From: Mesorhizobium sp. M7A.F.Ca.US.008.03.1.1 | GTDB taxonomy: Bacteria; Pseudomonadota; Alphaproteobacteria; Rhizobiales; Rhizobiaceae | Direction of reading: 5' to 3' | Assembly: GCF_003997495.1 (NCBI RefSeq) | Contig: NZ_RZRU01000010.1 | Location: 43,830 to 76,489, forward strand | Length of the DNA stretch: 32,660 bases | In this document: piece by piece, positions 24,157-32,660 of the stretch | Numbering within the stretch: position 1 is the stretch's first letter | How the letters are laid out: each line of letters opens with the position of its first letter | Translations under genes and position numbers: made by a program | The notes under the pieces: generated by a model | The model's input: only the letters and a program-made list of their open reading frames with translations | What the model was told of the DNA's origin: nothing | Databases searched by the model: none

Positions 24157-24825
24157 GTGACAACTCAACAAAGGGCCCTCGGAATTATTGGGCTGGAGAT
24201 CGGACTTCCGCCTCGTGAATTTCCGCCACCGCAACCGGAGTCGGTCTTCAACCCGGCAACTTTCGACTTCCCAATTATAATAGAGACCGCGGCCGGGGCT
24301 TTGGAGGAGAGGGTCATTCCCGGTGATGCTTCTCTCGAGCCGGCCTACATTGCAGCTGCCAGGCGGTTGGTCGAGCGCGGAGCAGTCGCGATAACCGGGG
24401 ACTGCGGGTTCAGTATCCGGTACCAGGCTGCAGTGGCCGCGTCTGTCGAAGTCCCGGTGGCCATGTCGAGCCTGCTACTGGCGCCCACGCTACTCCGGCA
24501 GCTTCCAGCTGACGCAAAGCTCGCCGTTGTGGCCGCAGACTCAAGACACTGCGGCAAAGAGCTGCTGGGCATAGATTCATCCGCAGAGGCAAGAGTAGTC
24601 ATCGGCGGCATTGAAGGTGACGCGTGGCCGGCTGGTGTTGTTGAAATGGAGTCGGAGGTTGCAGCCTGTGTCGCGCGACTTGGCGCCGCACATCCGGGGA
24701 TTGCCGCCCTCCTATTTGAATGTACATTGTTCCCGATGGTGACGTCAGCAATCCGTCGTAGGACAGGACTGCCCATCTATGACGCCGCGACCCTTTATCG
24801 GATGACATTCGCGTCCGTGGCTTGA
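24157..24825 (+). CDS. Asp/Glu racemase-superfamily protein (EutA/hydantoin-racemase-like)
   Basis: This 222-residue cytosolic protein belongs to the two-cysteine racemase/isomerase superfamily (Asp/Glu racemase, hydantoin racemase, maleate isomerase, arylmalonate decarboxylase). The two candidate catalytic cysteines are Cys83 in AITGDCGFS and Cys189 in ALLFECTLFP, the expected positions in the two half-domains. I chose the GTG at 24157 because AAGGA lies 7 bases upstream and homology (LGIIGLEIGLP) begins just after; the frame is open to 24067. A member of this family, eutA, is linked to ectoine genes in S. meliloti, which fits its place after the Ehu-type transporter. The substrate is unknown. 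Confidence 0.8.
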   Translation: MTTQQRALGIIGLEIGLPPREFPPPQPESVFNPATFDFPIIIETAAGALEERVIPGDASLEPAYIAAARRLVERGAVAITGDCGFSIRYQAAVAASVEVPVAMSSLLLAPTLLRQLPADAKLAVVAADSRHCGKELLGIDSSAEARVVIGGIEGDAWPAGVVEMESEVAACVARLGAAHPGIAALLFECTLFPMVTSAIRRRTGLPIYDAATLYRMTFASVA

Positions 24826-25073
24826 CCGCTTGGAGGCCACTATCCCAAAATATGAGCTCATGTCTGGTATGAGTTGCGGCTCGTTATTGTAACACACGTC
24901 CGCATCTTGTCGAATACTCTGTCGAGACTGGATCCTCGATTTCCGAGGTCAGGACGCGGTGCCTGAGATGCAGGTTGGATTTTTGGAACTCGTGCTGGTC
25001 GACCGTGATCCAGACGCTAAGCGGCGACCGACTTCGGCCGGAGTTGAAGCAGGGCGATCAAGGGCCACAAAAA

Positions 25074-26144
25074 TCACTTCAGCCACCTGAGCAGGAGGGA
25101 GAAGTTGTATCCGGCGGCGGCCAGGACGGCGTTGAGGGCGTCGCCCTGCTGGCCGGCGAGGTAGTTGCGGCCCATGCGGTGTTCGTTCTTGATGTGGCCG
25201 ATATGACGCTTGCCAGCGTGTGGCCGTCATAGGGATTGCCGGGCAGCGCTTTTGCATGCAGGGCGAACTGGCCGCCCTTGGAGCGCTTCAGCGTGGTGGC
25301 CACCGACACCTTCACACCGAACTCGTAGGGCATATGCGCCTTGCCCTTGCCAATGCATTCCACCTCGTGCGCGTGCAGGCTGTAGATCTTGCGGCCGCGC
25401 TGGCGCTGGCGTTGCTAGAGAACGGTGGCGGCCTGGTAGAACGGCCATTTGAAGAGCGCGTCCAGCCCCGCATCGCCGGCGATCTGGCGAGAAATGTCGC
25501 GAATGGTCCGGCCGAGATAGGTCTTGAGCCTGCGCAGCGCCTTGTTGGCCCGCTTGAACTGCTTGGCGTGGGCATAGCGCTGGTGGCTGATCAGCGCCAG
25601 CTGATAGCTCTGGCGCAAATGGAGCTCCTTCCCTCTTGGCCAGCCGCACCAGCCGTTCGCGCGCCCGGTTGATGAGCTTGGCGTCGGTCGGGAACATGAC
25701 GTTCTTCGGCTGCACGGTTGTGTCGACGATCACCTGGCGCGTGTCGGCCGGCTTCATCGCCCCGGTCTTGACCGCAAGGCTGAGGCTCTCCTGCAACAGC
25801 GCCACGATCCGCTCCTCGCCCATGCGGCTGCGCCAGCGCGTCATCGACGAGAGGTCGAACGGCAGCGTATGGCAAAAGAACGTCTCGCCGGTGAGATACT
25901 GGAAGTAAGGGTTCTCCACCCAGCGCTCGCACAGCACCTCATCCGACAGGTTGAAGGTGTGCTTGAGGATCGCCAGCCCCGCCATCAGCCGGGTCGGCAG
26001 CGGCGGCATGCCGGGGCCGTCCGAATAGACGGCGCCGAAACGCTCCTCCAGCACCGGCCGGTCGATCGCCTGCTTCATGTTGATGATCTGATCGAGCCTG
26101 GAGCGGAACAGGTCCTGCTCTCCCGTCTCGCGTGGCTTGGACAT
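25074..26144 (-). pseudogene. IS5-family transposase with frameshift and internal deletion
   Basis: The ATG at 26144 (GAGGGG upstream) opens SKPRETGEQDLFRSRLDQIINMKQA and runs in good order through RPPLPTRLMAGLAILKH-like and VIVDTTVQPKNVMFPTDAKLI sequence to about 25625. A frameshift there leads to YQLALISHQRYAHAKQFKRANKALRRLKTYLG, and after an in-frame stop to KIYSLHAHEVECIGKGKAHMPYEFGVKVSVATTL and GNPYDGHTLA. At about 25210 the sequence jumps to HRMGRNYLAGQQGDALNAVLAAAGYNF in another frame, skipping the segment that normally joins these motifs. It stops at 25074. The element's inverted ends were not found. Confidence 0.85.
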
Positions 26145-26859
26145 TCGCCGTCCCCTCGATTCGCCGCCGCCGAACCGAGTGAATCACGCTCCGCAGCACA
26201 AGGGAATCGCAAAACCGAATTGCAGGAAAACAGCGTCCAAATACCGCTAATCCTGCAATTCAAAAGACGCTATCCGCCTCAATCAAAAGGCCAGATCAAT
26301 GGCTTGCGGATAGTTCACGGTCGACGAGCTGGCGGCCACGCATCAGGCTGGAGATCCATCAGCGTTTACATCGTTTTTCAACGGGCGGCTCAAGCTCCGT
26401 GTTGTTGCGCGGCGCGCAGCTTGTCGAACGCCTCTTAGACCGTCGTGTGCCGGAAGAGGATATCCTCTGGAATTTCGGCATCGACATTCCGACATCACAC
26501 ATCCGTGATAAAGGCGTTTGCGGCTCGACGGGACCCTCCAACCCGAGGTCGCGAACAGAACCTGAATGACTGCCTCGTTTGCTATATGCGAATTGTCCGT
26601 GGGCGCCGCCAGGAGCTGGAACCGGCCAATCGACTTTAATTCTGGCTAGCTGTGCCCAGAATCGAGAAAAACGCCGGATTCATGCAGGCACAGCGGCCAA
26701 TTTGCAGGAACCACCCCCCTGGGCACTGCTACTTATCTGGAATGAGGGGACTGTGGAGCTTCCGTCAAAAGGAAGCCAGATGTTCCGGGTTGAGGCCGTA
26801 GATCATCGTGGTCGTGTGAACATGAAGTGATGATAAAGCCGGCAAACAGGGAGGATAAA
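26145..26859. other. Gap upstream of the peptide importer operon
   Basis: About 715 bases. The right part of the IS5 element probably ends somewhere near 26200-26290. The rest has only short open frames with no family I recognise. The promoter of the following operon must lie here; a GG-N10-GC spacing near 26746 lacks the rest of a sigma-54 consensus and I do not call it. Confidence 0.4.
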
Positions 26860-28539
26860 ATGAGCCAATACTCATATAATCGTCGTGCGCTTATGAAGGC
26901 AATGCTGGCGATTTCGGCGACCCCTTGGGGGATTAACTCGAGGGCGTTCGCCTCGTCGTGCGACGATCGCATCCTGCGAATCGGCGGACTGGGTGGAGGC
27001 CCTGATTCGATGAACCCCTTCGCCACTTGGGGCTCCTTTTGGCCCTTGGCTATTTGCTATGATTTCTTGGTCTGCATAGACGCCCAGCGATACGACGATC
27101 GAAAGGGCTTTGCCCAATCTTGGTCCGTCGCCGACGACAACCTCACTTGGACCTTCAAGATCTGGCCCGGCATGAAGTGGTCGGACGGCCAGCCTGCTAC
27201 CGCTAGGGACGCGGCGTTCACTTATAGTTATTTGCACGATTCCATAGGCAAGCCCGACGAGCTAAACGTCGGGTGGAACAGCACCAGCGGTCTTGAGAAC
27301 GTCGAGTCCATCAAAGCGTTCGACGACGAGACTTTGCAGATCGTGACCAAGTTCCCCGCGACCTGGCCAATAGACAATATCATAATGATCGTTCCCGAGC
27401 ACATTTGGAAGGACATCAGCTATGCTGACGCACGCGTAACCTTCCGCAACGATCCGCCTTTGGTGGGTACGGGACCTATGATCGTTTCGGAGTTTCACCA
27501 GGGCCAGTTTACACGCCTGACGCCGAACCCCTATTTCCGTACGGGGAAGCCCCAAATCGCGGGGGTGATCCTGCGGTCCTTCGATGCCGCCGATCCGATT
27601 GCGCAAGGTCTTAAGAGCGGGGAACTCGATTATGGCAACTACCTGACGTCCGCCCAGTGGGCTGATCTCTCGAAGGATCCCGACATTGTAGTCGGTGAAT
27701 CCCGCATAGCTCAGAAAACCTATCTCGCCTTCAACACCGCTTCGGGAGATGGCGCAGGTAGCACCAAGGCTCTGCAGGATCCGGCGTTTCGCGATGCGCT
27801 CGGCTACGCGATCGATCAGAAGGCCATCGTCGATCGAGCCATGCGCGGACACGCCGACCCTGGTGTCGGACTCGCAATGCCGGTGGCGGCCGATTACTAT
27901 TCAGATCTGAACGACATCAGGCGCCACTTCGATCTCGCCGAAGCCAACCGCCGGCTTGACGCCGCAGGGTACCGGGACACGAACGGCGATGGCATTCGGG
28001 AGGACAAGGACGGGAAGAGTTTCCAGCTAGAGCTGGTGTCTGGACCTTCAGCAAATATAGAGATGCCGGTCGCGGCAGTGCAGTTTATCGCTGGCTGGTT
28101 GGAGCAAATCGGTATCCCTGTATCGGTGACTCGGCTCGACTCCGGTGCGCTGAGCGCCCGCGCCGCAGCTCCGGCGAAAGGCGGCGGAGGGTGGGATCTG
28201 CTCATTTCCGATACCTGGCAAGGCCCAACACCTAAAGACCTGCTCATCTTCGGCAGCAGCAATTCCATCGGCATCAAGAACAAGGCGTACTGGACGAATG
28301 CGGAGTTCGACAAACTGTTCGCGGAGGTGCAGGTCACCGTTGACCTCAAGAAAAACCAAAAGCTGGTCGACCAGGCAGCGCGACTAATTTATACTGAAGC
28401 GCCTTACATCGTACTATGTTACCCCACCCTGCTCGAAGCCCACCGGAGGGATTGCTTCGAGGGTTGGGGAAAGCAAGGCATCATGTCGATGGACAGCTAC
28501 TTCCCATTCGATCGCTTGAAGCCGGTGCCCGCGCCGTGA
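26860..28539 (+). CDS. Peptide/opine-type ABC transporter binding protein (family 5)
   Basis: This 559-residue periplasmic solute-binding protein is of the DppA/OppA family. The leader contains a twin-arginine-like motif, NRRALMKAML, then a hydrophobic stretch and a likely cleavage near RAFAS, suggesting Tat export. Family 5 features include the start DSMNPFATWGSF, then WSVADDNLTWTFKIWPGMKWSDGQPATARDAAF and LVGTGPMIVSEF. The ATG at 26860 has GGGAGG 6 bases upstream. The open frame extends to 26827, but that lacks a ribosome site. Ligands of this family include di- and oligopeptides, opines and sugars, and cannot be read from sequence. First gene of a five-gene operon. From memory it corresponds to Y4tO. 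Confidence 0.9.
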   Translation: MSQYSYNRRALMKAMLAISATPWGINSRAFASSCDDRILRIGGLGGGPDSMNPFATWGSFWPLAICYDFLVCIDAQRYDDRKGFAQSWSVADDNLTWTFKIWPGMKWSDGQPATARDAAFTYSYLHDSIGKPDELNVGWNSTSGLENVESIKAFDDETLQIVTKFPATWPIDNIIMIVPEHIWKDISYADARVTFRNDPPLVGTGPMIVSEFHQGQFTRLTPNPYFRTGKPQIAGVILRSFDAADPIAQGLKSGELDYGNYLTSAQWADLSKDPDIVVGESRIAQKTYLAFNTASGDGAGSTKALQDPAFRDALGYAIDQKAIVDRAMRGHADPGVGLAMPVAADYYSDLNDIRRHFDLAEANRRLDAAGYRDTNGDGIREDKDGKSFQLELVSGPSANIEMPVAAVQFIAGWLEQIGIPVSVTRLDSGALSARAAAPAKGGGGWDLLISDTWQGPTPKDLLIFGSSNSIGIKNKAYWTNAEFDKLFAEVQVTVDLKKNQKLVDQAARLIYTEAPYIVLCYPTLLEAHRRDCFEGWGKQGIMSMDSYFPFDRLKPVPAP

Positions 28540-29525
28540 ACGGAGGGGGAGGGAGCCGTCACATCCTGCGCATCATCGTCAGGGCCTCTATAACCCTCCT
28601 GATGGTGGCAGTCCTGAACTTCATCCTATTCCGAGTTATTCCAGGTGACCCTGCATCTCTTTTGCTTGGCGGGGCGCGCGTCAGCGTCACCGCCGAGCAG
28701 ATTGAGGCGCAGAACCAACGTTGGGGCCTTGACCGGCCGCTGTTCCCGGACCAGGCGGTCGACTACCTGTCGGCAACACTCCGCGGCGATTTCGGCTACA
28801 GCTTCAAGTTCAGGGGCAGGCATGTCGCAGACCTGATAGCGGAACGCCTGCCGGACACCATAGTCCTAGTCGGGGTTGCTCAGATAATGGCAATCGTTAT
28901 TGGGGTGATGCTTGGGATCTACGCAGGCTGGCGCCGGGGAGGAGCCGGCGACCGTATCGCAACCGGAGCCTCTCTGGCGCTCTATTCTACGCCGGCTTTC
29001 TGGCTCGGCATGATCCTGGTGGTAATCTTCAGCACGGCATTGGGTTGGCTCCCGGGCTATGGTGCATACTCGCCCGGCCTGATCACGGGCTCTCTTGGTT
29101 CGTTCCTCGACTACCTGCAACATCTCACGCTTCCCGCCACTGCGGTGGCGCTTGGGCTAATCGGCCAGTACGTCGTCGTCGCTCGTGCCGCAATGAGTGA
29201 CGTACTCACCGAGGATTACATGGTAACCGCACGGGCGAAAGGGCTGACCAACGGTCAAATGCTGATGCGTCATGCATTTCGCAATGCAATGCTACCGGTC
29301 GTGACCTTGATCACCCTCAATATTGGCTATGTGGTCGCCGGGGCCATCACTGTCGAAGCCGTTTTCGCCTGGCCGGGTATCGGCGGGCTGACGGTGGAAG
29401 CACTCAACGCACGGGACTACCCAGTCCTTCAAGGCATATTCCTGTTGCTTGGCGTTTCAATTGTTCTCGCAAACCTCGTAGCCGATCTTGCCTACAGCCT
29501 TCTAGATCCGAGGGTCCGACAATGA
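28536..29525 (+). CDS. Peptide-type ABC transporter permease (DppB-like)
   Basis: This 329-residue inner-membrane subunit begins near HILRIIVRASITLLMVAVLNFILFRVIPGDPA, the standard first helix and loop of DppB proteins. It continues with RWGLDRPLFPDQAVDYL and LRGDFGYSF, several hydrophobic helices, and the EAA loop DYMVTARAKGLTNGQMLMRHAFRNAMLP. The GTG at 28536 overlaps the binding-protein stop by four bases (GTGA), so translation is coupled; the frame upstream to 28416 is out-of-register sequence of the preceding gene. It ends four bases inside the next gene. Confidence 0.88.
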   Translation: MNGGGGSRHILRIIVRASITLLMVAVLNFILFRVIPGDPASLLLGGARVSVTAEQIEAQNQRWGLDRPLFPDQAVDYLSATLRGDFGYSFKFRGRHVADLIAERLPDTIVLVGVAQIMAIVIGVMLGIYAGWRRGGAGDRIATGASLALYSTPAFWLGMILVVIFSTALGWLPGYGAYSPGLITGSLGSFLDYLQHLTLPATAVALGLIGQYVVVARAAMSDVLTEDYMVTARAKGLTNGQMLMRHAFRNAMLPVVTLITLNIGYVVAGAITVEAVFAWPGIGGLTVEALNARDYPVLQGIFLLLGVSIVLANLVADLAYSLLDPRVRQ

Positions 29526-30454
29526 GCGACAATATTGTTCGATATTGCCCGCGAGGCCGGGCGCGCGCAATAAAAGGCTTTCTGCGTCAATTTCTCAGCT
29601 ATGGCGGTGCTCAGGTGGGCCTCGTATGTCTGGTATTCTTTCTTGTTGTGGGAGCGGTCCCCAATATTCTGGCGGGACCGCTCCAGACTGCGATCAATGC
29701 AACTGGCGATTTCCTCGCACCCCCATCAGGCGAGCATCTGCTCGGCACGGACGAAATCGGGCGGGACGTGCTCAATCTGGTCCTCCATGGTGCCCGGATC
29801 TCGCTTACGATTGCGCTACTCGCGACTGTGATCAGCCTCGTCGTTGGGACTACAATCGGTACGACCGCTGGCTACTATGGTGGCAGGGTCGACGTCTGGC
29901 TGATGCGCTTGACAGACTTCTTTTTTGTCATGCCGTCCTTCGTGCTGGCGCTGGTCATTACACCCGTGGTTCTCGAGGTGATGGGGCGCGGTGGAGAAAT
30001 CCTGGGCTTCCGTCCTTCTCTTTTCGTGATCATTGTCGTTATAGGCATGACAAGCTGGTCCTTTGTTGCACGTATCGTCCGGAGTCAGACACTGTCGCTT
30101 AAGGAGCGACCATTCATTGATCGTGCGCGCGTTGCGGGTAGCAGTAATTTCGGCATCATGGTGCGGCACATCCTCCCCAATCTCGTGCCGCAAATCGCAG
30201 CCAATGGTGCGCTGGTGGTCGCCAGCGCAATCTATGTCGAGACATCGCTCTCATTCCTTGGACTCGGGGACCCGTTGCAGCCTTCATGGGGCACTTTGCT
30301 TTCGCTCGCTCAGCGCGCCGGCGCGGCCAGTGCTGGAGCCTGGTGGTACCTCGGCGCCCCAGGACTGTGCGTACTCACGGTTTCGCTTAGCTTCGTCCTG
30401 ATTGGCAGTGCCCTTGACGACACGTTCAATCCACGGCGGAGGGTGATCCCATGA
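29522..30454 (+). CDS. Peptide-type ABC transporter permease (DppC-like)
   Basis: This 310-residue second permease has the DppC landmark HLLGTDEIGRDVLNLVLHGARISL after the first helix, later helices, and the EAA loop KERPFIDRARVAGSSNFGIMVRHILPN. It ends SLSFVLIGSALDDTFNPRRR, the usual DppC tail. The ATG overlaps the previous stop by four bases (ATGA), and its own stop overlaps the next start the same way. It should pair with the preceding permease. Confidence 0.9.
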   Translation: MSDNIVRYCPRGRARAIKGFLRQFLSYGGAQVGLVCLVFFLVVGAVPNILAGPLQTAINATGDFLAPPSGEHLLGTDEIGRDVLNLVLHGARISLTIALLATVISLVVGTTIGTTAGYYGGRVDVWLMRLTDFFFVMPSFVLALVITPVVLEVMGRGGEILGFRPSLFVIIVVIGMTSWSFVARIVRSQTLSLKERPFIDRARVAGSSNFGIMVRHILPNLVPQIAANGALVVASAIYVETSLSFLGLGDPLQPSWGTLLSLAQRAGAASAGAWWYLGAPGLCVLTVSLSFVLIGSALDDTFNPRRRVIP

Positions 30455-31461
30455 CCAGCTCCTCCCAGGACAAAACACCGCTTCTGGAAATAGACCGGCT
30501 CTCTGTCGATTATGGGCTCAAGGGCGTTTCATTGCGAGCAATCGACGGCGTAAGCTTCGCGCTCCGAGCCGGAGAGGCCGTGGGCCTCGTCGGAGAATCG
30601 GGCAGTGGCAAGACCACGACCGCGATGGCGATCGCTGGTCTACTATCACCCAACGCGCGGGTCAGCGGCGGCCAAGTGCGCTATCGTGGCAACCGACTGC
30701 CGATCGACGATGATGCGGCGATGCGGCCACATCGCTGGAGCGAAACGTCCGTTGTCTTCCAGGGCGCGATGAACGCACTTAATCCTGTTCACCGCATTAT
30801 CAAGCAGATCGCCGAGCCATGCATGCTGAAGCTCGGCATGTCGCGGGGCGAGGCGACCAAGCGGGGAAGTGAGTTGCTTCAACTGGTCGGCATCCCGGCG
30901 GATCGTGGTTCCGCCTACCCTCACGAGTTGTCGGGCGGAATGCGACAAAGGGTGATGATTGCCATGGCGCTCGCGTGTCGACCTTCGATTATCATTGGTG
31001 ACGAGCCCACCACAGCGCTCGACGTCATCACTCAGGCTCAGATCCTTAACCTGCTAGGCGACTTGCGATCGCAGTTGAGCCTCGCCCTGATTTTGATCAC
31101 CCACGACCTTTCTGTGGTGGCTAAGTGTTGTGATCGCGTAATGATCATGTACGCGGGCCGCATCGTCGAGGATGGCACTGTCGCCGAGATTTTCGCCCAG
31201 CCCAAACATCCCTACACCCGACAGCTGATCGAATCGATCCCGAACCCAGCGAGCGGCAAAAAGATGATCCGGCCAATACCGGGTGATCCTCCCAACTTGG
31301 TGAATCGACCCTCGGGCTGCGCTTTCCATCCGCGTTGCCCGTCGGTCATGGGGGGGTGCGCGACCGAAGTCCCCAGCCTCAATAAGTTCGGGCGGGGACG
31401 TGTCGCCTGTCACCTTCACCGGTCCTTGACGCAAGAAGACAAGGTCGCTGTTCATGCCTGA
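30451..31461 (+). CDS. Peptide-type ABC transporter ATPase (DppD-like)
   Basis: This 336-residue ATP-binding subunit has Walker A GESGSGKTT, the signature ELSGGMRQRV, Walker B SIIIGDEPTTALD, the H-loop His in ILITHDLSVV, and the C-terminal oligopeptide/dipeptide-transporter motif with cysteines (GCAFHPRCPSVMGGC). In relatives those cysteines bind an iron-sulfur cluster. The start overlaps the DppC-like stop by four bases and the end overlaps the next gene by eight. Confidence 0.92.
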   Translation: MTSSSQDKTPLLEIDRLSVDYGLKGVSLRAIDGVSFALRAGEAVGLVGESGSGKTTTAMAIAGLLSPNARVSGGQVRYRGNRLPIDDDAAMRPHRWSETSVVFQGAMNALNPVHRIIKQIAEPCMLKLGMSRGEATKRGSELLQLVGIPADRGSAYPHELSGGMRQRVMIAMALACRPSIIIGDEPTTALDVITQAQILNLLGDLRSQLSLALILITHDLSVVAKCCDRVMIMYAGRIVEDGTVAEIFAQPKHPYTRQLIESIPNPASGKKMIRPIPGDPPNLVNRPSGCAFHPRCPSVMGGCATEVPSLNKFGRGRVACHLHRSLTQEDKVAVHA

Positions 31462-32455
31462 CACTGCCGGCATCCTGCGTCTCGAGAGCCTGCAAGTTCA
31501 TTTTCCTATCCAGGGCGGTCTGTTCGACCGTGTCCTGGGCCGATCTGTCGGCGCCATGCGCGCGGTAGACGGGATCGACCTCAACGTCGGGCGGGGCGAG
31601 ATCGTCGCCCTGGTCGGCGAATCGGGAAGCGGCAAGACCACTGTGGGCCGCGTCATCACCAAGCTTGCCAAGCCGACTGGCGGCAGAATGCTGTTCGAAG
31701 GCCGCGACATGAGGTCGGTAGAGGGCTTCTCGGCTCTACGTCCGTACCGGCGTCGCGTGCAAATGATCTTCCAGGACGCTTATCAGGCCCTCAATCCGCG
31801 ACACACCGTGTTCGACATCGTGGCGGAGCCGTTGCAGTCCCTGCGGCTGGTCGGTAACGCCACTCAACTCGCCGACCGGGTGAGTGAAGCGCTTGCGGCC
31901 GCTGGGCTCAATCCTCCCGGCGATTTCTTCGCCCGCTTCCCGCACGAGCTATCCGGCGGGCAGCGCCAGCGCGTCGTGATTGCAGGAGCGCTTGCCGTCC
32001 GGCCGGAACTCATCGTTGCTGATGAACCTGTATCGATGCTCGATGTCTCGATACGCGCTCAGATTCTTCAGGTCCTGGTTGACTTGCGCGACAGGCACAA
32101 CATGGCGCTGCTGTTCATCACCCACGATTTGCCCCTTGCCTGGCTGATCGCCGACCGGATTGCGGTCTTGTATCTTGGAAAATTGGTCGAGATTGGTAGC
32201 GCCGACGAGATCACATTCAACCCTCGCCATCCGTATACCGTCGCCTTGCGCAACGCCACACCGCAGATTGGCGGCAACGCAGGTCGCGCCGAGTTGCCGG
32301 CCCTGCAGGGCGAGGTTCCAAGTGCCGCGCGCGTGCCGAAGGGCTGCCGTTTCCATCCTCGTTGCCCGCTTGCCTTCGACCGTTGCAAAGCTGAGGAGCC
32401 GCCGGCGATCGAAGTTGGACCACAGCACCTGTCAGCCTGCTGGCTCGCTAAGTGA
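31454..32455 (+). CDS. Peptide-type ABC transporter ATPase (DppF-like)
   Basis: This 333-residue second ATPase has Walker A GESGSGKTT, the signature ELSGGQRQRVVIAGAL, Walker B LIVADEPVSMLDVS and the H-loop His in LLFITHDLPLA. It ends in the family's cysteine-containing tail (GCRFHPRCPLAFDRC). It would pair with the preceding ATPase. The ATG at 31454 lies eight bases inside the previous gene. No terminator is visible after the stop; the last 205 bases of the window contain nothing I recognise. Confidence 0.92.
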   Translation: MPDTAGILRLESLQVHFPIQGGLFDRVLGRSVGAMRAVDGIDLNVGRGEIVALVGESGSGKTTVGRVITKLAKPTGGRMLFEGRDMRSVEGFSALRPYRRRVQMIFQDAYQALNPRHTVFDIVAEPLQSLRLVGNATQLADRVSEALAAAGLNPPGDFFARFPHELSGGQRQRVVIAGALAVRPELIVADEPVSMLDVSIRAQILQVLVDLRDRHNMALLFITHDLPLAWLIADRIAVLYLGKLVEIGSADEITFNPRHPYTVALRNATPQIGGNAGRAELPALQGEVPSAARVPKGCRFHPRCPLAFDRCKAEEPPAIEVGPQHLSACWLAK

Positions 32456-32660
32456 AAGGCATGCAATCAGCGCCACCCCAATGAGCGTATTCCATCTGGT
32501 ATTGCACAGGCAGGTGGGCTGGAACACCACCATGCAGATAGAATGCTGAGACCCGTCGAAATTGGCCACTCCATCTTGAATCAGTCTCAATGTCTGGGAG
32601 GCACTCTGAAGTGTGTAATGAACTAGGCCCGATTAAACCGCCAACGCCGCGATACGAAGG

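Noticed and set aside
1..32660. CRISPR arrays, tRNA/rRNA genes, replication or conjugation origin, nod or nif structural genes
   Set aside because: Looked for and not seen; the only repeats are those listed.

Overview
The window looks like an accessory replicon or symbiosis-island segment of a rhizobium-like alphaproteobacterium. The basis is moderate-to-high GC, a dense scatter of decayed insertion sequences (IS256, IS3, IS481, IS5 and IS21-like pieces), many pseudogenes, and a gene set that resembles from memory the y4t/y4u/y4nJ genes of the Sinorhizobium fredii NGR234 symbiotic plasmid. No rRNA, tRNA, CRISPR array or replication origin was seen.

Layout. (1) 1-1690 is a GMC oxidoreductase gene that recurs almost unchanged at 16624-18313, so two direct repeats bracket about 15 kb. 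(2) 1.7-4.7 kb holds an IS256 remnant, a 2-oxoglutarate/Fe(II) dioxygenase, a GNAT acetyltransferase and an IS3 remnant. (3) 4.7-8.3 kb is a leftward group: panD (beta-alanine synthesis), an ATP-grasp ligase and a creatinase/ectoine-hydrolase-like M24 enzyme. A consensus sigma-54 promoter lies upstream at 8292-8308. (4) 8.6-11.9 kb is debris: an IS481 scrap, a complete but inactivated IS256 element with target duplication sitting in a GNAT gene, an EhuB-like binding-protein pseudogene and a frameshifted GNAT gene. (5) 12.0-16.2 kb carries a leftward class III aminotransferase and aldehyde dehydrogenase with a divergent Lrp/AsnC regulator. (6) 16.4-20.2 kb has an IS21-like end, the second GMC copy, a truncated EhuB-like pseudogene and a doubly damaged alpha/beta hydrolase. 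(7) 20.4-24.8 kb has an intact Ehu-type amino-acid ABC importer (order B-C-D-A) and an Asp/Glu racemase-family enzyme. (8) 25.1-26.1 kb is an IS5-family pseudogene. (9) 26.9-32.5 kb is a tightly overlapping five-gene peptide/opine-type ABC importer.

How the genes may work together (inference). The aminotransferase, dehydrogenase, Lrp regulator, M24 hydrolase, racemase and Ehu transporter look like a rearranged relative of ectoine-type uptake and breakdown clusters. The binding protein, however, has lost several residues that hold ectoine. PanD plus an ATP-grasp ligase behind a sigma-54 (possibly NifA-driven) promoter suggests that a beta-alanine amide or similar small molecule is made under nitrogen-fixing conditions. 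Two importers and catabolic enzymes lie nearby. A linked make-and-retrieve arrangement like the rhizopine systems is the most interesting reading, but the sequence alone does not prove it.
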